Positions 7,596 to 15,525 of a DNA stretch of 64,000 nt are shown one piece after another; within the stretch, counting starts at the first letter, position 1; every line of letters starts with the position of its first letter. The DNA is from an uncultured bacterium (GTDB lineage: Bacteria; Bacillota; Clostridia; Lachnospirales; Lachnospiraceae). Made by a program: the position numbers and the translations under genes. Under the pieces are notes generated by a model, which did no database searches, was not told where the DNA came from, and was given only the letters and a program-made list of their open reading frames with translations. The stretch spans positions 13,752-77,751 of the forward strand of contig CAJMNR010000011.1 in NCBI GenBank assembly GCA_905214875.1. Direction: 5' to 3'.

Positions 7596-9639
7596 ATTAT
7601 CGCTGAAAAATATTAAGCAGAGTTTACGAAATTATACGATTTATTTCATCACATTAATTGTAGGCATTTCAATCTTTTATACATTTAATGCAATGGATTC
7701 CCAAACAGCAATTCTTTCGCTGTCAAAGTCAAGAAGGGATCTTATTAAGTCTATGATGCAGATGCTATCCGTAATCAGCGTCTTAGTCAGCATCATCTTA
7801 GGATACTTAATCATTTATGCAAATAATTTCTTGATCCGCAGACGTAAGAAAGAGTTTGGACTTTATCAGACATTAGGAATGAGTAAACGTAAGATTGCAC
7901 AGTTGTTATTGTCTGAAACATTGATTGTTGGTGTGATTTCCATGGTAGTCGGATTGTTTGTAGGCATCTTCTTATCACAAGGAATGTCCGTGTTAATCAT
8001 CCATATGTTTGAAGCAGATATGTCGAAGTTTCAGTTTTCTTTTTCTGCGGAAGCAGCAATGAAAACCGGCATTTATTTTGCAATCATCTATTTACTTGTC
8101 ATGATCTTTAATGTATTTACAGTAAGCCGTTATAAATTAATCACATTATTGAATGCATCCAAGAAAAATGAAGTATTGAAGACGAAAAGCAACCTTGCAA
8201 ACATGCTCTTATTTATTGCAAGCCTTATTTGCATCGGAAGTGCATATTATTTGCTTCGTGGAAGACATGTATTATTTAGCAGTATAAATGAATCCGTCAT
8301 TATGCTAATCTTAGGAGCAGTCGGAACGTATTTATTGATTTCCTCTATTGCTGGATTCTTATTGAAAGTTGTTCAGGCAAGGAAGAAGACGTACTATAAG
8401 AACCTGAATATGTTTGTGTTACGTCAGGTGAATTCAAGAGTCAATACGATGAAGCTTTCTATAACGATTATTTCATTAATGTTACTTCTGACAATTGGAA
8501 TCATGTCTAGCGCATTATCTTTAGTAAGTGCAATGAATACGGATATTAACGAATCCAATCTATGTGATATCACATTAGTAGGAAATAAAAATAAAGATAT
8601 CGATATTATGAAACAGCTAAAGAAGGATGGATTTGATACAAGCAAGTATTTCAAAGAGAATCTTTCACTCATGGTATATCAGACAACGAAAAGAGAAGAA
8701 GCCATGGATATCTTCCTTGGTGAGAAAAATGTAGCTAGTATTAATGAAAAGTTTGGCACTATGGCGGATATTGACGGTGAACCTTTATATTTAATAAAAG
8801 AATCAGATTATAACAAGCTGATGAAGTTTTATGGGAAAGACACGATTGATTTAAAAGGAACGACATACGGTTTTATTGCTAACTTTGAGGAACTTCTTAC
8901 GTATTATCAGGATGTGCTCAATTCTAGAAGGACAATTAAAATCGGTGATACTACATTTACACCAAATAGCACAGAATGCATCGATGTTCCAACTCAAAAC
9001 AGCAATATGAAGAGTGAGATGGGAATGATTATCCTTCCGGATGCTACATTCGAGAATAACCCAGAACATTTTAAAGTCTACGAAAACAGAGTATTCGCAA
9101 ATTTTGTTGCTGGTGATACGGAAGCAATTGAAACGGACTACTACAATGATTTACGTGACTTCTATAAAAAGGACAAAGATAAGAAGGCACCATACACAGT
9201 TTCATTTTCGAGAATTGAAATGGCCAATGCCAAGATTGGCTCTACTGCAATGATTACTTTCCTTGGATTGTATCTTGGTATCATCTTTAGTATTACTTCA
9301 GCAGCAATCCTGGCAATTGGACAATTAAGTGAATCAGTAGACAATAAAGAGCGTTATGCGGTATTAAGAAAAATTGGCGTAGATGATCGAATGATCAATT
9401 CTTCGTTATTACTTCAAATTGCAATTTACTTCATTCTCCCACTGTTAATTGCAATTGTTCATTCCGTTGTTGGTCTACGAGAAATGGTAAGACTTATAAG
9501 AATCTTTGGTAATATGCAGTTAGATAAGAATATTGTCATAACAGCATTGTTTATTATTATTGTATATGGCGCCTACTTTACAGCAACGTATATTGGAAGT
9601 AAGGGAATTATCAAAGAAAAAGAGAAGTATGTTGGATAA
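7582..9639 (+). CDS. FtsX-domain ABC permease, BceB-like
   Basis: A permease of about 685 residues. One helix lies near the N-terminus, followed by groups of three around residues 45-180 and helices around 200-310. A large extracytoplasmic domain (about 315-530) and C-terminal helices follow (ITFLGLYLGIIFSITSAAILA onward, given here as a partial landmark). This 10-helix plan with a big loop between helices 7 and 8 is the BceB plan, and the loop is where peptide specificity resides. I start at ATG 7582 because GGAGGTGAT lies 4 nt upstream; the in-frame TTG at 7567 has no ribosome site. A bidirectional terminator follows. Confidence 0.9.
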   Translation: MMFFKLSLKNIKQSLRNYTIYFITLIVGISIFYTFNAMDSQTAILSLSKSRRDLIKSMMQMLSVISVLVSIILGYLIIYANNFLIRRRKKEFGLYQTLGMSKRKIAQLLLSETLIVGVISMVVGLFVGIFLSQGMSVLIIHMFEADMSKFQFSFSAEAAMKTGIYFAIIYLLVMIFNVFTVSRYKLITLLNASKKNEVLKTKSNLANMLLFIASLICIGSAYYLLRGRHVLFSSINESVIMLILGAVGTYLLISSIAGFLLKVVQARKKTYYKNLNMFVLRQVNSRVNTMKLSITIISLMLLLTIGIMSSALSLVSAMNTDINESNLCDITLVGNKNKDIDIMKQLKKDGFDTSKYFKENLSLMVYQTTKREEAMDIFLGEKNVASINEKFGTMADIDGEPLYLIKESDYNKLMKFYGKDTIDLKGTTYGFIANFEELLTYYQDVLNSRRTIKIGDTTFTPNSTECIDVPTQNSNMKSEMGMIILPDATFENNPEHFKVYENRVFANFVAGDTEAIETDYYNDLRDFYKKDKDKKAPYTVSFSRIEMANAKIGSTAMITFLGLYLGIIFSITSAAILAIGQLSESVDNKERYAVLRKIGVDDRMINSSLLLQIAIYFILPLLIAIVHSVVGLREMVRLIRIFGNMQLDKNIVITALFIIIVYGAYFTATYIGSKGIIKEKEKYVG

Positions 9640-9662
9640 GAAAGAGAAATACAGTTAACACC

Positions 9663-9701
9663 TAGAAAATCCCTGCCACTGATAATGGCAGGGATTTTCT
9701 A
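9663..9701. terminator. Bidirectional terminator between convergent genes
   Basis: A perfect 16-bp stem (9663-9678 with 9686-9701) with a 7-nt loop. The stop codon of the minus-strand LytTR gene lies inside the right arm. Confidence 0.85.
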
Positions 9702-10424
9702 CGCTTGTTGCATATAGTCAGTATACTGTTTTCGAACAGACACGTAGCGACGGCAAGGAATAGGGATTGCTTGATTATTCTTTAGGATAAGGTCTGTTTT
9801 AGTAATCGTTTGGATGTAGTCCATATTTACAATATATGCACGATGGGGCTGAAAGAAGTTATTATATTGAAGTAGTTGGTCAGCAACTTCTGAAAGGGTT
9901 AATGTTGACGTGAGGCTGGCAACTACAGTTCCATTGGCAAGGTGAAAGTAAATCACATGGGTAATGTGTTCTACGTACATGATTTGAGCAACGGATAATG
10001 ATACAATACCTTGCTTTGTCTGAACAAGAATTGAATGTTCTTCTTCCTTAGGAAGAAAAGAAATAAGTTTCTTAATGATAGCAATTAATTTATTCGGTGA
10101 AACTGGTTTCATCAAATAATTAATGGCATCTACTTGGTAGGCATCTTTTGTATACTCATCAGATGATGTCAGAAAGATTAAAAATGCATCTTCATCAGTT
10201 TTTCTTAGTTCTTTGGCTAGTGCAATTCCATCCATACCAGGCATCATGATATCTAAAATATGTATGTTGTAGAGAGTGTGTTTATTAGCATCTAATAACG
10301 CATTGCCAGATTGAAACGTGTCCACATGAATCATTGTATGTGTACTTTTGGCATATGTGAGCAGAATTCGTTTGATAAATGCTAATGAAATCTCATCATC
10401 ATCACAAATAGCGATTTTTAGCAT
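9699..10424 (-). CDS. LytTR-family response regulator
   Basis: A 241-residue regulator. The N-terminal receiver has the acidic pocket CDDDE, phospho-acceptor Asp58 in ILDIMMPGMDG and Lys107 in LMKPVSP. The C-terminal half (about 130-238) matches the LytTR DNA-binding domain, with YVEHITHVIYFH and FFQPHRAYIVNMDYI. Such regulators usually work with a six-helix HPK10 kinase and control peptide-signalled or carbon-source genes. No kinase or signal peptide gene is next to it, so it is an orphan here. An extended -10 (TGCTATAAT, read on the minus strand, 10463-10471) precedes the start. Confidence 0.9.
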   Translation of the reverse strand: MLKIAICDDDEISLAFIKRILLTYAKSTHTMIHVDTFQSGNALLDANKHTLYNIHILDIMMPGMDGIALAKELRKTDEDAFLIFLTSSDEYTKDAYQVDAINYLMKPVSPNKLIAIIKKLISFLPKEEEHSILVQTKQGIVSLSVAQIMYVEHITHVIYFHLANGTVVASLTSTLTLSEVADQLLQYNNFFQPHRAYIVNMDYIQTITKTDLILKNNQAIPIPCRRYVSVRKQYTDYMQQA

Positions 10425-10571
10425 AATGATTCCTCCAGATTGAATACTTTGGATTTATAACTATTATAGCAAAAAGATGCAAAAAATACTATTCAAACCG
10501 TGTGAAATAAGAAATTCATGGAATTGTAACAAGCGGTATCGACAGGAAAGTGGAAAAGACAAAAAAATATA

Positions 10572-10608
10572 TAAAAAAGAAGTCAAACTCTATAAGAATT
10601 CGACTTCT
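10572..10608 (-). terminator. Minus-strand terminator after the DUF2238 gene
   Basis: AGAAGTC (10578-10584) pairs with GACTTCT (10602-10608). Read on the minus strand it is followed by a U-tract. Confidence 0.6.
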
Positions 10609-10615
10609 CAATTAA

Positions 10616-11401
10616 TTATTTTGTAGCTTCTTGAGCAGATTGGTAATCTTTTGTTGAAGCAGTTTCGGCATCATCGATAATTCGAGCAGCTTCCATATTT
10701 GGAAGTTTGATTTTCCTTCCACGGAACGTGATTACTTTTAGCTGACAGTATCCAAGAATTGAAATGACAAGGGCACTTGCACTGTCAACGATGATGTCCT
10801 TCATCGTATCCATTAAAGCAGCACGTCCAATCAAATCTGTTCCAGTAAGGGTAGCATATTTTTGCATATTGAATCCTAAGATGCCATCAAAGGTAAATTC
10901 ATAGATTTCCCAGAGGGAGCCTGCACATACGGCGAAACAAAATGCAAAAAAGGCAACGAAGAAAGGACTCATTGTCATTTTGATCTTTTGAGCATCGTTA
11001 AACAGGCTTACTATATTAAAACCTAAAGTTGCCAATGCGGCAGCACTAATTGCATGAAGAATCGTATCCCAGTTAGGGACCGTGTAGTAAAAGCTTCGAA
11101 CTTCGCCTAAGTAAATCGCACAATACAAAAAGATAAAAAATAGTATGTACATGAAGTCAGGGAAAAGCAGTTTCCACTTCTTCTCTAACAGATAAGGAAG
11201 ATAAAGCATAAATAGCCCAAGCACACATTGTAATAACATCAAAGCGTAGTCACTACGTAACTTCTCAAATGGTAAATCGGAAGTTGGAGCGTTTGGAGCA
11301 ATAAATAAACGAATAAGTACAAAAATGATAGAAGCAACAAAGGAAACTCCTACAATCCCCGCAATGATTGTTCTTGGCTTCCATTTGAATTTTTTATACA
11401 T
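10616..11401 (-). CDS. Multispanning membrane protein, DUF2238/YjdF-like
   Basis: A 261-residue protein with about six or seven membrane helices and a charged cytosolic tail (residues 225-261). Conserved-looking features include PNWDTILHAISA near residue 108, SLWEIYEFTFD near 165 and DTMKDIIVDSASA near 200. This order of an LHxxSA helix, a WE(I/F)YEF helix and a DTxxDxxxD helix is that of the uncharacterised DUF2238 (YjdF) family. Function is unknown. It has its own terminator and an extended -10 element (TGCTATAAT on the minus strand, 11448-11456) like that of the LytTR gene. Confidence 0.75.
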   Translation of the reverse strand: MYKKFKWKPRTIIAGIVGVSFVASIIFVLIRLFIAPNAPTSDLPFEKLRSDYALMLLQCVLGLFMLYLPYLLEKKWKLLFPDFMYILFFIFLYCAIYLGEVRSFYYTVPNWDTILHAISAAALATLGFNIVSLFNDAQKIKMTMSPFFVAFFAFCFAVCAGSLWEIYEFTFDGILGFNMQKYATLTGTDLIGRAALMDTMKDIIVDSASALVISILGYCQLKVITFRGRKIKLPNMEAARIIDDAETASTKDYQSAQEATK

Positions 11402-11563
11402 AACATACAGCCTCCTATTGAATGTTGTTATCTTTGGCTAAATCATTATTATAGCAAAAATTAGTTAAGAATTCTTCTATTTTTACAGTATCTTTATAAA
11501 GATTTATCTTAAGTTTATAAATTTATAGCAGCATCGTTTGTTGTCGACTAAAAACGGATATAC

Positions 11564-11818
11564 TTAGATAGTATCTATTCCAGTTACATACCCAGGCCCA
11601 TGAAATGGTTTATGAATTGCGATTAAGGCGAAATGGGTGTCACGATCCTTTTTCTTTGGTTCTGCTATGCAGATGAAACGGTAGTTGATTCCATTTCCAA
11701 TCTGCTCGGCTACGACAAGCGGGCGATAGTAGTATTCATGAGAGTCATCCACTGCATTGTTAAAGACCGTACTATCATATACGGTAAGGGATGCGTGATA
11801 GGTCCATTCCCCTGACAT
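11564..11818 (-). CDS. Small cystatin-like domain protein
   Basis: An 84-residue protein with no signal peptide. The central stretch PLVVAEQIGNGINYRFICIA followed by an alternating strand region resembles the Q-x-V-x-G-TNY-x-F-x-C core of cystatin-like small proteins often seen in gut anaerobes. This is a family-memory match, and no function is established. The ribosome site AGAGGTGAG on the minus strand lies directly before ATG, which supports a real gene rather than a shadow. It is divergent from the lipoprotein gene at 11941. Confidence 0.6.
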   Translation of the reverse strand: MSGEWTYHASLTVYDSTVFNNAVDDSHEYYYRPLVVAEQIGNGINYRFICIAEPKKKDRDTHFALIAIHKPFHGPGYVTGIDTI

Positions 11819-11860
11819 ATGCTCACCTCTTTTATGAATTGATGTGCTAAATTGACGATA

Positions 11861-11889
11861 TTGCTATGAATTAGGTCGTGTGGTAAAAT
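11861..11889 (+). promoter_or_regulatory. Promoter of the 580-residue lipoprotein gene
   Basis: TTGCTA, a 17-nt spacer and TAAAAT, 51 nt before the start codon. Confidence 0.5.
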
Positions 11890-11940
11890 AGAGTTAATTA
11901 CGAATTTTATGTAAATCTAATAGAGTAAGTGAGGATTCGT

Positions 11941-13683
11941 ATGAAAAAGAGAGTAATACTACTTTGTATGGTAGTTTCAATGATGTTTTTGTTAAGTGGT
12001 TGTGGAAAAGCCACAGTAACTTCAGAACTAAAATTTAATACCGATGGTTCAGGGTCTCGTTCCGTTTATGCTACGATCGCAGCAGAGGATGCGGCGCATA
12101 TCGAAGGTGGCGTGGAAGAACTTGATTGTTTGCTTCAAGATGCAGCACCAGAAGGAGTGACGATTCGAAGAACCGATGCTGATAATGGAGACGAGATTTA
12201 TCAATTCACCTTTTTCTTTGATAACATTGACCAGTATAATCAGAAAATAAGTCAAATTACAGGCAAAGAGCATCAGGCAACCTGGTATACTTCTAGTTCT
12301 GTTTTCTCTAGTAATATTGAGTTTACAGAGGATGACTGTACAACCGATTTGATTCAGTGGGCAGTAGATGCCATTAAGGATAAAGTCGGAGGATGGGCAG
12401 CCAAGAACCTCAACTATGAAGTTAAGAAAAATGATGTGTATTATGATAATACTCTTCAGTATAGTGGGACAGATAATCCTAAGTTTGTTATTGATGCAAC
12501 ACCTAAGGTGTCTAAGGTAAGTGTTTATACAACATTTTCTTTTGACGGGTCAAGAAATAAGAAGATTGAGGTGCAGTTTGAGAAAGGCGGACTCGATCGA
12601 GTTAATTTAACAGATGCTAAAAGCGCTTTATCAAAATTTGCAACGAATTATTCCTTTGACCGTGCAAATAATATTATAACATATGATTTGAAAAATGAGG
12701 AAATTGATAATTTTTTAATGGCAGCAGATTCGAGCGTTGCCATCGGTGACAATAAATTTGAGATCGAGAAGAACCCATTTCAGGAAAAGTTCGAGATTTA
12801 TGAATGCTATAATCTAAAAGGATTCTTTTCCTTATTTGATATGAGTGCTTCTTCTTATATTTATGATTATGTGAAACTTCCTGCTCTTATGAATGACGTA
12901 GAGATTTCTCATACGGATACTTTAGGAAATGTCGAGGTGCCAGAAGGATATGATATCGCAGGAGCTTATTCTTTTGAGGATAGCTACACAGCAAGCTTTG
13001 TAGGAGATCAAAAGATTGATTTAAAAGAAATTAAGGTAGATTATGTGATTAACAATAAGCTTGGGATTAAACGAGAGATTGGTGTTACCTATATAAAGAA
13101 TGGATGCGATATTTCCAAAGAGGAACTTGCTGAGTATTATAAGGATTACAAGGATACCGTATCGTTATCGGATAATGAGGAAACGATTAAAGTAACCTTT
13201 ATGAATAATTCGGAACTTGGCACGAATGCAGAAAATGAAGAGGACAAGTTATCATCATTTGCAACAAAGCGAGGAATTAAGTTTCGCTATTATACAGTAG
13301 AGGATGACTTGGATATTACGAGGTATCTTCCTAATGTAGAAGGTTACGAATGGAATAAAGAGAATATTGAGTATGCCTATACAGTTCAGATTGAGAAGGA
13401 TGCAGGCGTTAGTAAGATGCAAGTACAAAATCTCACCCTTACTGGGGAGAGTGACTTAAGTACTGCTGAAAAAGACGCTTATTATGAAATCAGCGGAAAG
13501 CAAAAAGCTACCGAGAATCTTAAAGTCAATATTCAGTGTGAGCAAATTTATGACCTGTTTTATTTTTATATCATACTAATTGTCTTCGTTGTAATTATTG
13601 GAGGACTGATTGGCGCATTTATATTCTTGAAGAAGAAAAAGATAATTGAAAAAGAAGATTACGATGATTTGGATAAGCTATAG
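11941..13683 (+). CDS. Large lipoprotein with C-terminal membrane anchor, unknown function
   Basis: A 580-residue exported protein. A short basic signal peptide ends in the lipobox LLSGC with Cys21. The body is a long beta-rich, Asp/Glu/Tyr-rich extracellular region with no motif I recognise. Near the C-terminus a strong helix (YIILIVFVVIIGGLIGAFIF) is followed by KKKKII and a short acidic tail, so the protein appears tethered at both ends. I start at ATG 11941 with GTGAGG 6 nt upstream; the in-frame GTG 11929 overlaps that ribosome site. It ends 32 nt before the MetF fusion gene. Confidence 0.8.
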   Translation: MKKRVILLCMVVSMMFLLSGCGKATVTSELKFNTDGSGSRSVYATIAAEDAAHIEGGVEELDCLLQDAAPEGVTIRRTDADNGDEIYQFTFFFDNIDQYNQKISQITGKEHQATWYTSSSVFSSNIEFTEDDCTTDLIQWAVDAIKDKVGGWAAKNLNYEVKKNDVYYDNTLQYSGTDNPKFVIDATPKVSKVSVYTTFSFDGSRNKKIEVQFEKGGLDRVNLTDAKSALSKFATNYSFDRANNIITYDLKNEEIDNFLMAADSSVAIGDNKFEIEKNPFQEKFEIYECYNLKGFFSLFDMSASSYIYDYVKLPALMNDVEISHTDTLGNVEVPEGYDIAGAYSFEDSYTASFVGDQKIDLKEIKVDYVINNKLGIKREIGVTYIKNGCDISKEELAEYYKDYKDTVSLSDNEETIKVTFMNNSELGTNAENEEDKLSSFATKRGIKFRYYTVEDDLDITRYLPNVEGYEWNKENIEYAYTVQIEKDAGVSKMQVQNLTLTGESDLSTAEKDAYYEISGKQKATENLKVNIQCEQIYDLFYFYIILIVFVVIIGGLIGAFIFLKKKKIIEKEDYDDLDKL

Positions 13684-13715
13684 ATTACAGCATAATAATT
13701 GGAAGGGGCGACTAC

Positions 13716-15506
13716 ATGGGAAAGTCGAGTGTTAGAGCGTATCTAGAAGAAAATTTACTGATTAGTGATGGTGCAATGGGAACGTATTTTGCACATCTGA
13801 AAAAAGATGATAGTGCGGTAAGTGAATTCGCAACTATTACTGAACCAATGATCATCAAACAGATTCATAAAGAATATATAGAGGCTGGCGCAAAGGTAAT
13901 TCGTACGAATACCTTTGCGGCCAACCGTTTTTCATTAAACATTAACGAAGAAGAAAGAGATAGAATCATTACGTCTGCGTGTAGCATTGCAAAGCAGGCA
14001 GTCAAAGAGAGTAAGAGAGAAGTCTTTATCGCAGGTTCCATTGGACCGATTCCTGAGTTTACAACTTCAAGTGAACATGAAATCATTGAGGAATATAAGG
14101 CGGTAATTGATGGACTGTTAAGAGAAAATGTCGATATCCTTTTATTTGAGACATTTTCAGATTTATATTACATAAATGAGCTTTTACCTTATATCAGACA
14201 GAAGAGTTCGGTCTATATCATGGTTGACTTCTGCTTAAATAAGAACGGATATTCAAAATCAGGATTCTCTGCCAAGCGTCTTATAGAAGAGGCAAAGGAG
14301 AAAGAGGAAATCGACTGCGTAGGATTTAACTGTGGAGTTGGTTCTGGTCATATGAGGACAATCCTTGAGAGACTTACGCTTCCAGCAAATAAGAAGGTAG
14401 CGGTAATGCCAAATGCCGGATATCCGGAACAACTTCATTCTAGAATGATCTTTCGTGATAATGCGGAGTATTTTAAAGAGAATATGAGTGCAATCAAAGC
14501 ACTTGGTGTCAATATCATTGGTGGATGTTGTGGAACAACGCCAGAGTATATAAGAGCGATGGCAGAAGAAATCGACATGACACTTGTAGAGAAAAGGGAA
14601 GACGATAGTGAAGCAGTCGAAATGGTAAAGGCATGCGAACTTCATAACAATGCCTTTTATAATTTATTTGAGGAAAAAGACAAAGTCATTGCAGTTGAAC
14701 TAGATCCTCCTTATGATGCTAACTATGATAAGTTAATCGAGCAGGCACAGCGCTTAAAGAACAGAGGAGTTGATATCCTGACAATGGCAGATTCCCCAAT
14801 GGGAAGAAGCCGTGTAGATTCCATTTTGATGAGCATTAAGATTGCAAGAGAAGTGGGAGTTATGGTTATGCCGCATGTATGCTGTCGAGATAAGAATATG
14901 ATAGCGATGCGATCAAGCCTTCTTGGTGCGTATATCAATGATATTCGAAACATGCTTGTCGTAACTGGAGATCCAGTGCCTAGTGATTCTAGAAGTACCA
15001 TAAGCAGCGTATTCGATTATAATTCCATTCGACTGATGCAGTTTGTAAAAGAAATGAATGAGGAACATTTTAGTGAAGACCCTATCTATTATGGCGGTGC
15101 ACTCAATTATGCAAGAGGAAATATCGATAAAGTAATCGAGCGTATGAACAAGAAGATTGAGGCAGGCTGTAAATATTTTTTAACACAGCCGGTATATACT
15201 GAGGAAGGAATCGAACGATTACGATATATAAAGAGCAAGGTTGACACAAAACTTCTTTGCGGTATCATGCCATTTGTAAGCTACCGTAATGCGAACTTTG
15301 TGAAAAATGAATTTTTCGGTATCGATGTACCTGATGAAATCTTAAATCGTTACCGTCCAGATATGTCTAAAGAGGAAGCAGAATGGGTTGGTGCCCAGAT
15401 TGCTAACGAATTAATTGAGAAAATGGATGACTTTGCAGATGGTTATTACTTTATGCTGCCGTTTAACAGAGTCAGCCTTATGGATAAAATCAAGATTGAT
15501 AAATAA
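13716..15506 (+). CDS. Bifunctional homocysteine S-methyltransferase / methylenetetrahydrofolate reductase
   Basis: A 596-residue fusion like Bacillus YitJ. Residues 1 to about 300 form a homocysteine methyltransferase barrel with ISDGAMGTYF at 16-25. Its zinc ligands are Cys206 (GFNCG) and Cys271/Cys272 (GGCCGTT). Residues from about 315 onward form the MetF barrel that reduces 5,10-methylene-THF to 5-methyl-THF, starting at AVELDPPYD and including LVVTGDP. The reductase part supplies the methyl donor for the metH gene that follows 19 nt downstream, so the pair is a methionine-synthesis operon. No SAM riboswitch is visible before it. Confidence 0.93.
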   Translation: MGKSSVRAYLEENLLISDGAMGTYFAHLKKDDSAVSEFATITEPMIIKQIHKEYIEAGAKVIRTNTFAANRFSLNINEEERDRIITSACSIAKQAVKESKREVFIAGSIGPIPEFTTSSEHEIIEEYKAVIDGLLRENVDILLFETFSDLYYINELLPYIRQKSSVYIMVDFCLNKNGYSKSGFSAKRLIEEAKEKEEIDCVGFNCGVGSGHMRTILERLTLPANKKVAVMPNAGYPEQLHSRMIFRDNAEYFKENMSAIKALGVNIIGGCCGTTPEYIRAMAEEIDMTLVEKREDDSEAVEMVKACELHNNAFYNLFEEKDKVIAVELDPPYDANYDKLIEQAQRLKNRGVDILTMADSPMGRSRVDSILMSIKIAREVGVMVMPHVCCRDKNMIAMRSSLLGAYINDIRNMLVVTGDPVPSDSRSTISSVFDYNSIRLMQFVKEMNEEHFSEDPIYYGGALNYARGNIDKVIERMNKKIEAGCKYFLTQPVYTEEGIERLRYIKSKVDTKLLCGIMPFVSYRNANFVKNEFFGIDVPDEILNRYRPDMSKEEAEWVGAQIANELIEKMDDFADGYYFMLPFNRVSLMDKIKIDK

Positions 15507-15525
15507 ACACAGTTAGGAGAAGAGT

